A DNA stretch of 64,000 nt from Klebsiella sp. WP3-W18-ESBL-02 (GCF_014168815.1 NZ_AP021972.1:1426001-1490000), one strand, 5' to 3'; shown: positions 23,547 through 33,175, counted from the stretch's first letter. Numbers and translations: made by a program. Notes: generated by a model not told the origin, from the letters alone.

Positions 23547-24118
23547 TACTCAGCTCCATCCTGTTCATCATGCTGTGAATAATTAATCACGTTTATACTG
23601 CCTTGCGCTTTCAGTTCTGTACATAGTGCTTTGAACGCTTGCTCAATATTTGATGCATTTTGCGTAGCTGGGCTATGGGCGGTAATTTGAATAAACAGCT
23701 GCGCCGCGCCTTCGTCGGCGCCCGGCTGGGTTCGCGACACCAGCTCGGCGATGTTCATTTCCCAGCTGTCGAACAGGGCGGTAAAACGCTCAATAATATG
23801 CGGCGAATCAGGGACTTCGACCTGTACCCATACGGTGGCCGGCATCGCCGGGCGCGGGCTGGCGGTGGTGCGTTTCATCACGATAAGCAGGTCCAGCTCC
23901 GCACCTTTGAGCGGCAGGGTGGACTCAATCAGCGTGATGGCGTTCCAGGTTCCGGACAGCAGCATAATAAAAGTGAATTCATCCCCCAGCATCGCCAACC
24001 GACTGTCTTCGATATTACAGCCGCAGCTGCTCACATGACGGGTAATCGTATTGACAATGCCGGGGCGATCCGCGCCCAGGGCCGTAATGACCAGATAGTG
24101 TTGTAATGAGGCTGTCAA
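23546..24118 (-). CDS. gcvR: glycine cleavage system repressor GcvR
   Basis: GcvR binds the activator GcvA and blocks gcv operon induction when glycine is low. The 190 residues consist of two ACT domains: ITALGADRPGIVNTITRHV near residue 11 and VQVEVPDSPHIIERFTALFDSW near residue 97. There is no DNA-binding domain, as expected. It heads a gcvR-bcp unit and is divergent from dapA, as in E. coli. Confidence 0.97.
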   Translation of the reverse strand: MTASLQHYLVITALGADRPGIVNTITRHVSSCGCNIEDSRLAMLGDEFTFIMLLSGTWNAITLIESTLPLKGAELDLLIVMKRTTASPRPAMPATVWVQVEVPDSPHIIERFTALFDSWEMNIAELVSRTQPGADEGAAQLFIQITAHSPATQNASNIEQAFKALCTELKAQGSINVINYSQHDEQDGAE

Positions 24119-24272
24119 ACCTGTTCTTCCTTTAAAAAGGTGCGGTATATCCTAGGAAAGCATAAAAAAAACCGGCATACAACATTCTGAAGGCCCTGAG
24201 TCTCTTGCTTTTATTACAGGACCAAACGTACCATTGAGTTTCATGTCCGCACGTCAGCACAGAGGATGGCCC

Positions 24273-25151
24273 ATGTTCACGGGAAGTATTGTAGCGCTTG
24301 TCACGCCGATGGATGAAAAAGGTAATGTCGACCGTTCAAGCCTGAAAAAACTGATTGATTATCATGTCGCCAACGGAACCTCGGCGATTGTGTCGGTAGG
24401 GACTACCGGTGAATCAGCCACGCTGAGCCACGAAGAGCATGGCGATGTGGTATTAACCACGCTGGAACTGGCCGATGGTCGCATTCCGGTTATCGCGGGA
24501 ACGGGGGCAAATGCAACCGCAGAGGCGATTAGCCTGACCCAGCGTTTTAACGACAGCGGCGTCGTTGGCTGCCTGACCGTGACCCCCTATTACAACCGCC
24601 CGACTCAGGAAGGGTTGTTCCAGCACTTTAAAGCGATTGCCGAGCATACTGACCTGCCGCAAATTCTGTATAATGTGCCGTCACGTACCGGTTGCGATAT
24701 GCTGCCGGAAACCGTAGGTCGCCTGGCGAAAATTAAAAATATTATCGCCATTAAGGAAGCCACGGGGAACTTAAGCCGCGTTCATCAGATCAAAGAGCTG
24801 GTTTCAGACGATTTCATCCTGCTTAGCGGCGATGATGCAAGCGGTCTGGACTTCATGCAGCTTGGCGGGCACGGCGTTATTTCGGTAACGGCGAACGTTG
24901 CGGCGCGTGATATGGCTGAAATGTGCAAGCTGGCCGCCGAAGGGCAGTTCGCGCAGGCGCGCATCATCAACCAGCGTTTGATGCCGCTGCACAATAAATT
25001 ATTTGTCGAACCCAATCCTATCCCGGTGAAATGGGCGTGTAAGGAATTGGGGCTTGTGGCGACCGACACCATGCGCTTGCCGATGACACCGATCACCGAC
25101 CACGGTCGTGACGTTGTGGCATCCGCACTGAAGCATGCCGGTTTGCTGTAA
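24273..25151 (+). CDS. dapA: 4-hydroxy-tetrahydrodipicolinate synthase
   Basis: DapA condenses pyruvate with aspartate semialdehyde, the committed step to lysine and diaminopimelate. The 292 residues equal E. coli DapA in length, with the Schiff-base lysine K161 in AIKEATGN, Y133 in YNVPSRTG, and GTTGESATL. The start at 24273 (MFTGSIVALVTPM) has AGAGGA before it; an earlier in-frame ATG at 24234 would add 13 unsupported residues. bamC follows after 16 bases. Confidence 0.98.
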   Translation: MFTGSIVALVTPMDEKGNVDRSSLKKLIDYHVANGTSAIVSVGTTGESATLSHEEHGDVVLTTLELADGRIPVIAGTGANATAEAISLTQRFNDSGVVGCLTVTPYYNRPTQEGLFQHFKAIAEHTDLPQILYNVPSRTGCDMLPETVGRLAKIKNIIAIKEATGNLSRVHQIKELVSDDFILLSGDDASGLDFMQLGGHGVISVTANVAARDMAEMCKLAAEGQFAQARIINQRLMPLHNKLFVEPNPIPVKWACKELGLVATDTMRLPMTPITDHGRDVVASALKHAGLL

Positions 25152-25167
25152 AGTTTAGGGAGATTTG

Positions 25168-26199
25168 ATGGCTTACTCAGTACAGAAGTCGCGCCTGGCC
25201 AAGGTTGCGGGTGTATCGCTGGTTTTACTGCTTGCGGCCTGTAGTTCCGACTCGCGCTATAAGCGCCAGGTGAGCGGCGATGAGTCCTATCTGGACGCGA
25301 CGCCGTTAGGTGAACTTCACGCCCCTGCTGGCATGATCCTGCCGATTGAAAATGGCGACTACAACATTCCTGTCGCTAACGGCAGCGGTGCCGTCGGTAA
25401 AGCGCTGGATATCCGCCCACCGGCTCAGCCGCTGGCGCTGGTTGCCGGTGCGCGCACGCAGTTTACGGGCGATACCGCCACGCTGCTGGTGGAAAACAGC
25501 CGCAGCGGTTCACTGTGGCCGCAGGTGGTCAGCATTATTCAGGCGAAAAACTACGCCATTACCAAGCGTGATGATGCTAGCCAGACGCTGACAACCGACT
25601 GGGTTGAGTGGAACCGTCTGGACGAAGACCAGCAGTATCGCGGTCGTTATCAAATCTCCGTGCAGCCTCAGGGCTACCAGCAGGCGGTGATGGTGAAGCT
25701 GGTTAACCTGGAACAGGCCGGTAAACCGGTCGCCGATCGTGCTTCTCTGCAGCGCTACAGCGCCGAAATGCTGAACGTGATCTCCGCCGGTCTGGATAAG
25801 AACGCCAGCGACGCGCAGGCCTCTCGCGGCACCGCGGGAGCCACCTTTGACGTGCAGAGCGCTTCCGATGATACCGGCCTGCCGATGCTGGTGGTGCGCG
25901 CGCCGTTCAACCAGGTCTGGCAGCGTCTGCCGGGCGCGCTGGAAAAAGTGGGCATGAAAGTGACCGACAGCACGCGTTCTCAGGGCAGCATCGCGGTGAC
26001 CTACAAGCCGCTGTCTGACGGCAGTTGGAGAGATCTGGGTGCCAGCGATCCGGGTCTGGTCTCCGGTGACTACAAACTTCAGGTCGGCGATCTGGACAAC
26101 CGTAGTAGCCTGCAGTTCATCGATCCGAAAGGCCATACGCTGACGCAGTCGCAGAATGACGCCCTGGTCGCCGTATTCCAGGCCGCATTTAGCAAGTAA
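25168..26199 (+). CDS. bamC: outer-membrane assembly lipoprotein BamC
   Basis: BamC is a lipoprotein subunit of the BAM complex that inserts beta-barrel proteins in the outer membrane. The 343 residues have a lipobox LLAAC (C25), an unstructured N-terminal stretch of about 75 residues that binds BamD, and two helix-grip domains. The start ATG at 25168 gives MAYSVQKSRLAKVAG, identical to E. coli. It is cotranscribed with dapA and ends at a strong terminator. Confidence 0.98.
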   Translation: MAYSVQKSRLAKVAGVSLVLLLAACSSDSRYKRQVSGDESYLDATPLGELHAPAGMILPIENGDYNIPVANGSGAVGKALDIRPPAQPLALVAGARTQFTGDTATLLVENSRSGSLWPQVVSIIQAKNYAITKRDDASQTLTTDWVEWNRLDEDQQYRGRYQISVQPQGYQQAVMVKLVNLEQAGKPVADRASLQRYSAEMLNVISAGLDKNASDAQASRGTAGATFDVQSASDDTGLPMLVVRAPFNQVWQRLPGALEKVGMKVTDSTRSQGSIAVTYKPLSDGSWRDLGASDPGLVSGDYKLQVGDLDNRSSLQFIDPKGHTLTQSQNDALVAVFQAAFSK

Positions 26200-26205
26200 T
26201 TAAAC

Positions 26206-26232
26206 AGGGCTGGAGCAATCCGGCCCTTTTTT
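26206..26232 (+). terminator. terminator of dapA-bamC
   Basis: An 8-pair stem AGGGCTGG/CCGGCCCT (one G-T pair) with loop AGCAAT is followed by six T, starting 7 bases after the bamC stop. Confidence 0.88.
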
Positions 26233-26242
26233 CTGTATAGTG

Positions 26243-26258
26243 ACGCAAACGTGTGCGT
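26243..26258. promoter_or_regulatory. PurR operator of purC
   Basis: ACGCAAACGTGTGCGT matches the PurR consensus at 15 of 16 positions and lies 50 bases before the purC ATG, as in E. coli. Confidence 0.93.
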
Positions 26259-26308
26259 AGACAGAAAAGCACAAATATTTATGGTTAATCATCACTGGAG
26301 TGACAAAG

Positions 26309-27022
26309 ATGCAAAAGCTAGCTGAGTTGTATCGTGGTAAAGCGAAAACCGTATACAGCACCGAAAACCCGGATCTGTTGGTACTCGAATTCCGTAACGA
26401 TACGTCAGCAGGGGACGGCGCCCGCATTGAACAGTTCGATCGTAAAGGCATGGTGAACAACAAGTTCAACCATTTCATTATGAGCAAACTGGCGGAAGCA
26501 GGGATCCCGACCCAAATGGAAGCGCTGTTGTCCGATACCGAATGTCTGGTGAAAAAGCTGGATATGGTGCCGGTGGAATGCGTTGTGCGTAACCGTGCCG
26601 CCGGCTCGCTGGTGAAACGTTTAGGGATTGAAGAAGGCATTGAGCTGAATCCGCCGCTGTTTGACCTGTTCCTGAAAAACGACGCGATGCACGACCCGAT
26701 GGTCAACGAATCCTACTGCGAAACCTTCGGCTGGGTGAGCAAAGAGAATCTGGCGCGTATGCAGGAACTGACCTTCAAAGCGAATGACGTGCTGAAAAAA
26801 CTGTTCGATGACGCGGGTCTGATCCTCGTGGACTTCAAGCTGGAATTCGGTCTGTTCAAGGGCGAAGTGGTGCTGGGCGATGAATTCTCGCCGGACGGCA
26901 GCCGCCTGTGGGACAAAAAGACCATGGACAAAATGGATAAAGACCGTTTCCGCCAGAGCCTTGGCGGCCTGATTGAAGCCTACGAAGAAGTGGCACACCG
27001 TTTAGGCGTGAAGCTCGACTAA
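26309..27022 (+). CDS. purC: phosphoribosylaminoimidazole-succinocarboxamide synthase
   Basis: PurC joins CAIR and aspartate with ATP to make SAICAR in purine synthesis. The 237 residues match E. coli PurC, with LYRGKAKTVYST at the start, the nucleotide loop region, VECVVRNRAAGSLVKR and LVDFKLEFG. The ATG at 26309 gives MQKLAEL; a GTG at 26300 is not needed. Controlled by its own PurR box. Confidence 0.98.
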   Translation: MQKLAELYRGKAKTVYSTENPDLLVLEFRNDTSAGDGARIEQFDRKGMVNNKFNHFIMSKLAEAGIPTQMEALLSDTECLVKKLDMVPVECVVRNRAAGSLVKRLGIEEGIELNPPLFDLFLKNDAMHDPMVNESYCETFGWVSKENLARMQELTFKANDVLKKLFDDAGLILVDFKLEFGLFKGEVVLGDEFSPDGSRLWDKKTMDKMDKDRFRQSLGGLIEAYEEVAHRLGVKLD

Positions 27023-27055
27023 GTCATAATGCCTCCCGGCCTCGCGCCATGCGGA

Positions 27056-27131
27056 GGCCGGATAAGGCGTTGACGCCGCTACTCCGGCAAGGTGCCTATT
27101 GTGCCCGATGGCGCTACGCTTATCGGGCCGA
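27056..27131. repeat. REP/BIME pair after purC
   Basis: GGCCGGATAAGGCG...CTCCGGC and GCCCGATGGCGCTACGC...TATCGGGCC are opposed REP units. A separate short stem GCCTCC/GGAGGC (27031-27058) precedes them. Confidence 0.85.
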
Positions 27132-27225
27132 CTACAATCTCCCTTCCTGACGCATTTCCAGTGGTAATCCCGCCCGTAACCGCCTACGATCGTAACAGTC
27201 ATAATAAAAAAAGATCGAGGTAGTT

Positions 27226-28101
27226 ATGCGTTGGCAAGGCCGTCGTGAAAGCGACAATGTAGAAGACCGGCGGAACAGTTCCGAATCCCCGTTATCCGGG
27301 CGCGGTCCAGGTTTCCGTATTCCAAGCGGCAAGGGCGGCATTATCCTGCTGATTGTCGTGCTGGTCGCGGGCTATTACGGCGTTGACTTAACCGGGCTGA
27401 TGACCGGCGAGCCGGTTGGACAGAGCCAGCAGCAAAGTTCTCAGCGCGTCAGCAACCCGAATGATGATGAAGCGGCTAAGTTCACCTCGGTTATTCTGGC
27501 CACCACCGAAGACACCTGGGCGCAGCAGTTTAAAGAGATGGGCAAAACCTATCAGCCGCCGCGCCTGGTCATGTATCGCGGCGCAACGCGTACCGGCTGC
27601 GGCACCGGGCAATCGGTTATGGGGCCGTTTTACTGCCCGACCGATAGCACGGTCTACATCGACCTTTCTTTCTACGATGACATGAAAAGCAAGCTCGGCG
27701 CGGGCGGTGATTTCGCCCAGGGCTACGTGATTGCTCATGAAGTGGGTCACCATATTCAAAAACTGCTGGGTATTGAGCCGAAAGTGCGTCAGATGCAGCA
27801 GGGGGCATCTCAGGCAGAGGTAAACCGTCTGTCGGTACGTATGGAGCTACAGGCCGACTGCTTCGCTGGCGTCTGGGGCCATAATATGCAGAAGCAAGGG
27901 ATTCTGGAAGCGGGCGATCTGGAAGAGGCGCTGAACGCCGCGCAGGCTATCGGCGACGACCGTCTACAGCAACAAAGCCAGGGGCGCATCGTGCCGGACA
28001 GCTTCACCCACGGGACGTCGCAGCAGCGTTACACCTGGCTGAAACGCGGCTTTGACAGCGGCGACCCGGCGCAGTGCAACACCTTCAGTAAATCGTTCTA
28101 A
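27226..28101 (+). CDS. ypfJ: YpfJ family putative neutral zinc metallopeptidase
   Basis: The 291 residues match E. coli YpfJ (287 aa). A basic start MRWQGRRESDNVEDRR leads to one membrane segment at about residues 39-53 (GGIILLIVVLVAGYYG), then a zinc peptidase domain with HEVGHHIQ and a downstream MELQADCFAGVW that supplies further ligands. An N-in membrane-anchored, periplasm-facing protease is likely. The substrate is unknown. tmcA begins 4 bases after its stop. Confidence 0.92.
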   Translation: MRWQGRRESDNVEDRRNSSESPLSGRGPGFRIPSGKGGIILLIVVLVAGYYGVDLTGLMTGEPVGQSQQQSSQRVSNPNDDEAAKFTSVILATTEDTWAQQFKEMGKTYQPPRLVMYRGATRTGCGTGQSVMGPFYCPTDSTVYIDLSFYDDMKSKLGAGGDFAQGYVIAHEVGHHIQKLLGIEPKVRQMQQGASQAEVNRLSVRMELQADCFAGVWGHNMQKQGILEAGDLEEALNAAQAIGDDRLQQQSQGRIVPDSFTHGTSQQRYTWLKRGFDSGDPAQCNTFSKSF

Positions 28102-28105
28102 GCCG

Positions 28106-30118
28106 ATGCAGGACGTCATGGATGAGCTGCTCGCGCAGGCCGCGCGAATGGCGCAGGAGGGCATTCGCCGCCTGCTGGTGGTCAGCGGCGAGCCCGACTG
28201 GTGCGCTCAGCGGGCAGCGGCGTTTCGTAATGCCGTCGGTCCGGAGGTGCTATGGGTCGGCCCGCAGGCCGCCGCCGAGCCTTTTTGCCCACCGGGTAAA
28301 TTCGCCACGCTGCTGGGACGTGAGTTCCAGCACGCTATTTTTGACGCCCGCGCGGGGTTTGACGTTTCGGCGTTTGCCGCGCTGGCCGGTACGCTGCGCG
28401 CCGGTAGCTGGTTGTTGCTGCTGGTGCCGGACCTTTCTCTCTGGCCAACCCGTGCCGATGCGGACTCGCTGCGCTGGAGCGATACGCCGGAACCTATTGC
28501 CACGCCGCATTTTGTCCACCATTTTTGCCGCACGCTAAAGAATAACCCGCAGGCGCGAATCTGGCGTCAGGGGCTGCCGCTTGCGCCGCTAAACGAGACG
28601 CCGCGCCCGCGCTGGCAACGTGCGAACGGCCAGCCCGACGGTGAACAGCTGGCGATTTTGTCGGCGCTGGCGAACGCGACTGCGCAGGTTTCCGTGGTCA
28701 CGGCAGAGCGCGGTCGCGGCAAATCGGCGCTGGCCGGGATGCATATTCGCCAGATTGCCGGTTCGGCGCTGGTGACGGCGCCATCCCGCGCCTCGGCGGA
28801 GGTGATTGCCGCCTTTGCCGGCGAGCGCTTTCGTTTTATTGCCCCCGATGCGCTGTTGGCTTCCGATGAAAAGGCCGACTGGCTGGTGGTTGACGAGGCT
28901 GCCGCCATTCCGGCGCCGTTGTTACAAAAGCTGATCTCCCGTTTCCCGCACGCACTGCTGACGACCACCGTTCAAGGTTATGAAGGCACCGGGCGCGGTT
29001 TCTTGTTGAAATTTTGCGCTGCATTCCCCCAGCGGCAGGCGTTTACCCTGAGCCAGCCCATCCGCTGGGCCGCAGGATGCCCGCTGGAAGCGGTGGTTAA
29101 CGAGGCGCTGATTTTTGACGATGATGCATTTAATTCTCCTCTTCAGGGGGACGTACGGCCAATCGCCGTTCCCCAATCGGCATGGCAAAGTGCACCGGCG
29201 CTGCCGCGTGCGCTGTATCAGCTGCTTTCTGGTGCCCATTACCGTACCTCACCGCTGGATCTCCGACGCATGATGGATGCACCGGGGCAGCATTTTATCA
29301 GCGCCCAGTGCGACAGCGGCCCGGCAGGCGCGCTGTGGTTGGTGGATGAAGGTGGCCTGTCGCCGGCGCTGAGCCGCGCCGTGTGGGCCGGTTTTCGCCG
29401 TCCGCGGGGTAACCTGGTGGCACAGTCGTTGGCAGCGCACGGCGGCAGTCCGTTGGCGGCGACGCTTATCGGGCGACGCATCAGCCGTATTGCAGTACAT
29501 CCGCAGCGCCAGAGAGAGGGGATAGGGCAACGCCTGGTGACCCAGGCATGGCAAGAGGCGAAAGGCATTGATTACCTGTCTGTCAGCTTTGGCTATACCG
29601 ACGCGCTGTGGCGTTTCTGGCAACGCTGTGGTTTTACGCTGGTGCGTATTGGCAGCCAGCGCGAAGCCAGCAGCGGCTGCTATGCGGCAATGGCCCTGCG
29701 GCCGCTGACGGCGGCGGGGGAGGCGCTGATGCAGCATGAGCATCAGCGTCTGTGCCGTGAATGGCGCTGGCTAAGCCAGTGGGTGGATGAAAAATTGCCG
29801 CTGCCGGATGCCGCAGACGCTATGCTTACTGACGATGACTGGTGGGATCTGGCTGGCTTCGCGTTTGCCCATCGCCCTCTGCTGGCGGTGCTGGCAAATC
29901 TCCATCGGCTGAGCGAGCTGGCCGAGAGTGCGATGCCTGCGCTACGTGGGCGACTGCGGGGAGAGAGTGAAGCCGCACTCTGCGCCCAGCTGGGCGTACA
30001 GGGCCGTAAGGCGCTGCTGGCGCAAATGCGCCGCGAGGCAGCACACGCGATGCGCGTTATTGATGGCGAACGCACAAACCGTTTGTCGGAACAGATCCTA
30101 CAACTGCAATTTTTTTAA
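28106..30118 (+). CDS. tmcA: tRNA(Met) cytidine acetyltransferase TmcA
   Basis: TmcA acetylates the wobble cytidine C34 of elongator tRNA-Met, using acetyl-CoA and ATP/GTP. The 670 residues (E. coli 671) hold an N-terminal DUF1726-like region, an RNA-helicase-type ATPase module with GRGKSALAG (Walker A) and WLVVDEAAAIP (Walker B), a GNAT domain with HPQRQREGIGQRL, and a C-terminal tRNA-binding part. The start at 28106 puts EGIRRLL at the expected distance; an ATG at 28118 is also possible. Confidence 0.96.
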   Translation: MQDVMDELLAQAARMAQEGIRRLLVVSGEPDWCAQRAAAFRNAVGPEVLWVGPQAAAEPFCPPGKFATLLGREFQHAIFDARAGFDVSAFAALAGTLRAGSWLLLLVPDLSLWPTRADADSLRWSDTPEPIATPHFVHHFCRTLKNNPQARIWRQGLPLAPLNETPRPRWQRANGQPDGEQLAILSALANATAQVSVVTAERGRGKSALAGMHIRQIAGSALVTAPSRASAEVIAAFAGERFRFIAPDALLASDEKADWLVVDEAAAIPAPLLQKLISRFPHALLTTTVQGYEGTGRGFLLKFCAAFPQRQAFTLSQPIRWAAGCPLEAVVNEALIFDDDAFNSPLQGDVRPIAVPQSAWQSAPALPRALYQLLSGAHYRTSPLDLRRMMDAPGQHFISAQCDSGPAGALWLVDEGGLSPALSRAVWAGFRRPRGNLVAQSLAAHGGSPLAATLIGRRISRIAVHPQRQREGIGQRLVTQAWQEAKGIDYLSVSFGYTDALWRFWQRCGFTLVRIGSQREASSGCYAAMALRPLTAAGEALMQHEHQRLCREWRWLSQWVDEKLPLPDAADAMLTDDDWWDLAGFAFAHRPLLAVLANLHRLSELAESAMPALRGRLRGESEAALCAQLGVQGRKALLAQMRREAAHAMRVIDGERTNRLSEQILQLQFF

Positions 30119-30194
30119 CTGACTCATTCAGTTAAATGGCATGGTCATTATTCTGGTGCGGCGTAAACTGACCGTCAAAACCAAGGAGACAGCC

Positions 30195-30893
30195 ATGACA
30201 CACGATCATTTTGTTGTTCAAAGCCCCGCGAAGCCCGCTCAACAGCTGCTGCTGTTGTTTCATGGCGTGGGCGATAATCCGGTGGCAATGGGGGAGATCG
30301 GCAGCTGGTTTGCGCCGCTGTTCCCGGACGCGTTAATCGTCAGTATCGGCGGTGCCGAGCCGTGCGGCCCAGCGCCGGGGCGGCAGTGGTTTTCCGTACA
30401 GGGCGTGACCGAAGACAATCGTCAGGCGCGCGTTGATGCCATTATGCCGACCTTTGTTGAAACGGTGCGCTACTGGCAAAAACAGAGCGGCGTCGGTCCA
30501 CAGGCCACCGCGCTGATCGGCTTTTCTCAAGGGGCGATTATGTCGCTCGAAAGCATCAAAGCCGAGCCGGGACTCGCCTCACGCGTCATTGCTTTTAACG
30601 GCCGTTATGCCACGCTGCCGCAACATGCAGATACCAGCACCACCGTTCATCTGATTCACGGTGGGGAAGACAGGGTTATCGATCTGGCCTGGGCCGTTCG
30701 CGGACAGGAAGCGCTGCTGGCAGCCGGTGGCGATGTGACGCTGGATATTGTTGACGAGCTGGGGCACGCGATTGACGATCGCAGCATGCAGTTTGCGCTC
30801 GACCATCTGCGCTATACCGTGCCGAAGCACTATTTTGATGAAGCGTTGAGCGGCAGTACGCCGAAAGACGACGATATTATCGAGATGCTATAA
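30195..30893 (+). CDS. ypfH: carboxylesterase/hydrolase YpfH
   Basis: This 232-residue alpha/beta hydrolase matches E. coli YpfH, a cytoplasmic esterase. LLLFHGVGDN holds the oxyanion region, GFSQGAIM the nucleophile Ser, GGEDRVID the Asp and LGHAID the His. The ATG at 30195 follows AAGGAG. The preceding 76 bases carry a small AACTGA/TCAGTT hairpin at the tmcA end. Confidence 0.95.
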   Translation: MTHDHFVVQSPAKPAQQLLLLFHGVGDNPVAMGEIGSWFAPLFPDALIVSIGGAEPCGPAPGRQWFSVQGVTEDNRQARVDAIMPTFVETVRYWQKQSGVGPQATALIGFSQGAIMSLESIKAEPGLASRVIAFNGRYATLPQHADTSTTVHLIHGGEDRVIDLAWAVRGQEALLAAGGDVTLDIVDELGHAIDDRSMQFALDHLRYTVPKHYFDEALSGSTPKDDDIIEML

Positions 30894-30899
30894 GAACAT

Positions 30900-30980
30900 G
30901 TAGGCCGGAGAAGACGTTTACGCCACCATCCGGCAATCTGCAGCGGATTGCCTGATGGCGCTACGTTTATCAGGCCTACA
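30900..30980. repeat. REP/BIME pair between ypfH and ypfN
   Basis: GTAGGCCGGAGAAGACG...CCATCCGGC and GCCTGATGGCGCTACG...TTATCAGGCCTAC are opposed REP units lying between convergent genes. Confidence 0.86.
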
Positions 30981-30990
30981 CGATCCTGCA

Positions 30991-31191
30991 CTATTTCTTC
31001 GGCTGGTCTTTCTTCGGCCAGTCGTCGTCATCGTCCCACTTATCGTTAAAGTCGCGATGCGGTGGCAGTTCCGGCTTATCGGCAAGGAATTTTTTATGAT
31101 CGACGCGGCTAAGATCCTTAATCACGTTGATAATGACCCCCGCCAGAAACACCAGCACCAGAATCCACCAGTATTTTGTCAGCCAATCCAT
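30991..31191 (-). CDS. ypfN: YpfN family small membrane protein
   Basis: This 66-residue protein is almost identical to E. coli YpfN (66 aa). A single membrane segment at residues 4-24 (LTKYWWILVLVFLAGVIINVI) is followed by a charged tail rich in Asp and Lys (NDKWDDDDDWPKKDQ). Its function is unknown. It follows dapE by 25 bases and is likely cotranscribed. Confidence 0.95.
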   Translation of the reverse strand: MDWLTKYWWILVLVFLAGVIINVIKDLSRVDHKKFLADKPELPPHRDFNDKWDDDDDWPKKDQPKK

Positions 31192-31216
31192 GCGCGTTAC
31201 CTCTTATGTTATGCCG

Positions 31217-32344
31217 TCAGGCGACAAGTTGTTCCATGATACGCTGATACATCCGCGCCAGCATCTGCAGGTCGGCGGCGTTCACACATTCGTTGATTTT
31301 ATGAATGGTGGCGTTCACCGGCCCCAGTTCAACAACCTGTGCACCCATCCGGGCGATAAAGCGGCCATCTGACGTTCCACCGGTGGTCAGCAGCTGCGGT
31401 TCTATTTCATTATAGTGCGCAATGGCATTGACTACGGCGTCAACCAGTTTACCGCGGGCGGTCAGGAACGGCTGGCCGGAGATCCACCAGTCCACGCTGT
31501 AGCGCAGCTGGTGTTTCTCCAACAGGGCGATAACGCGTTCTTTGATCATCTCGTCGGTCAGTTCGGTGCTGAAGCGGAAGTTGAACTGGACGAACAGATC
31601 GCCTGGGATCACGTTGTTGCTACCGGTACCCGCCTTGATGTTGGCAATCTGCATGCTGGTTGGCGGGAAGAATTCATTGCCCTGGTCCCATTCGATAGAC
31701 ACCAGCTCGTTCATCCACGGCGCGGCGCGGTGAACCGGGTTGTCGGCAAGGTGCGGATAGGCAACATGGCCCTGCACGCCGTGAATCGTCAGGTTACAGG
31801 TCATCGAGCCGCGACGGCCGTTTTTCACAACGTCGCCCACGACCTCGGTGCTGGAGGGTTCGCCGACCAGACAGTAGTCCAGGCGCTCGTTGCGCGCCAT
31901 CAGCGCTTCGACCACCTTCACGGTACCGTGGGTAGCGCTCGCCTCTTCATCGGAGGTGATGAGGAACGCCAGACGGCCTTGATGGTTTGGATGCTGGGCG
32001 ACAAACCGTTCGGCGGCAACCACCATCGCAGCCAGCGAGCCTTTCATGTCGGCCGCGCCGCGACCAAACAGCATTCCGTCGCGAATCGTAGGTTCGAACG
32101 GCGGATTAATCCAACGGTCGGCGTCGCCGGCGGGTACCACATCGGTGTGGCCAGCAAACGCCAGGGTTTCCCCTTTGCCGCGCCATGCCCAGAAGTTCTG
32201 GGTATCGCCAAAATCCATCGGTTCAACGGTAAACCCGATTGCGCGCAGGCGTTCAATCATTAATGCCTGACAGCCCGCGTCATCCGGGCTAAGAGAAGGG
32301 CGGCGAATAAGCTGCTGAGCCAGCTCAATGACTGGGCAAGACAT
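31217..32344 (-). CDS. dapE: succinyl-diaminopimelate desuccinylase
   Basis: DapE removes succinate from N-succinyl-L,L-DAP in lysine and cell-wall precursor synthesis. This M20 di-zinc enzyme has 375 residues as in E. coli. Ligands are seen in FAGHTDVVPAGD (H66), GRGAADMKG (D99) and SDEEASATHG (catalytic E133, E134), with GGTSDGRF near the end. yffB lies upstream, dapE's E. coli partner. Confidence 0.98.
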   Translation of the reverse strand: MSCPVIELAQQLIRRPSLSPDDAGCQALMIERLRAIGFTVEPMDFGDTQNFWAWRGKGETLAFAGHTDVVPAGDADRWINPPFEPTIRDGMLFGRGAADMKGSLAAMVVAAERFVAQHPNHQGRLAFLITSDEEASATHGTVKVVEALMARNERLDYCLVGEPSSTEVVGDVVKNGRRGSMTCNLTIHGVQGHVAYPHLADNPVHRAAPWMNELVSIEWDQGNEFFPPTSMQIANIKAGTGSNNVIPGDLFVQFNFRFSTELTDEMIKERVIALLEKHQLRYSVDWWISGQPFLTARGKLVDAVVNAIAHYNEIEPQLLTTGGTSDGRFIARMGAQVVELGPVNATIHKINECVNAADLQMLARMYQRIMEQLVA

Positions 32345-32399
32345 AAACTAAACCTCGTTATTGTTCGTTATCTGCAAAAAGTCAAAACGGGCGACGGCG

Positions 32400-32759
32400 T
32401 TAACGCGTCTGCGCGAGCCACTGACCATAGCTGGCGTCACTAAAACCCAGCAGCATAGGCTGTGCGGGCGCGTAGAGCAATGGGCGTTTGATGATTGCCG
32501 GCATTTCCAGCATTAGCGCGGCGGCGGCATCGGCGTTGTCGATCCCCGCACGAACCTGCTCGTCCAGCTTCCGCCAGGTCGTACCGCGCGTATTCAGCAG
32601 CGCTTGCCAGCCGAGTTCGGCAATAAAGGACGCCAGCAGTTCTGGCGTCAGACCGTCGACGCGGTAGTCGTGGAAACGATATTCAACCTGGTGGTCATCC
32701 AGCCAACGACGGGCTTTTTTTATCGTGTCGCAGTTTTTTATTCCATAGAGGATGGTCAT
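32400..32759 (-). CDS. yffB: ArsC-family reductase-like protein YffB
   Basis: The 119 residues match E. coli YffB/YffB-type Spx-ArsC proteins: YGIKNCDTIKKARRWL with a single conserved Cys at 10 and KRPLLYAP near residue 93. It lacks a full arsenate reductase motif, and a role with glutathione has been suggested for relatives. It lies 55 bases upstream of dapE on the same strand. Confidence 0.93.
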   Translation of the reverse strand: MTILYGIKNCDTIKKARRWLDDHQVEYRFHDYRVDGLTPELLASFIAELGWQALLNTRGTTWRKLDEQVRAGIDNADAAAALMLEMPAIIKRPLLYAPAQPMLLGFSDASYGQWLAQTR

Positions 32760-33115
32760 GTTCCACCTTTATATCAACCGGTTTTAGGGACTCGAATATA
32801 CACGGAATTCCGGCGGCTGCCTGTTTTAATTTTGCTGCCGCAAATTGGCTAAAAATCATGCAGTTTATTGCGCTAATTACGCAGAAAGTCGCAGATGATT
32901 TGCTTTGACATAGCGTAAATTTTTATCATAACATTCACACTTCGATAACTATTTCAGAATATTGCTGTCCGTCACATTAAATGTCCACATTCCGGCCCAT
33001 AGTGGCTTCAAGCAGTAAACAAATGTTGGCAGCGGCAATTAAAGTAATCGGATTAACCGTATTCACAGGTCATACGACAGTACGTAAAATACGCATAATA
33101 ATAAGAGAGGTAGTT
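32760..33115. other. 356-bp AT-rich region between yffB and ypfM
   Basis: It carries the yffB promoter side and, on the plus strand, a TTGACA at 32905-32910 with TAACAT at 32929-32934 (18-base spacer), a plausible ypfM promoter that leaves a leader of about 175 nt. I see no further gene. Confidence 0.5.
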
Positions 33116-33175
33116 ATGATCGAACGTGAACTGGGGAACTGGAAAGATTTTATCGAAGTGATGCTTCGTAAATAA
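33116..33175 (+). CDS. ypfM: small protein YpfM (19 aa)
   Basis: The 19-codon frame encodes MIERELGNWKDFIEVMLRK, identical to my recollection of E. coli YpfM, a small protein detected experimentally there. AGAGAGG lies 6 bases before the ATG. The sequence suggests one amphipathic helix. It sits between yffB and acrD as in E. coli and is followed by a terminator at 33268. Function unknown. Confidence 0.9.
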   Translation: MIERELGNWKDFIEVMLRK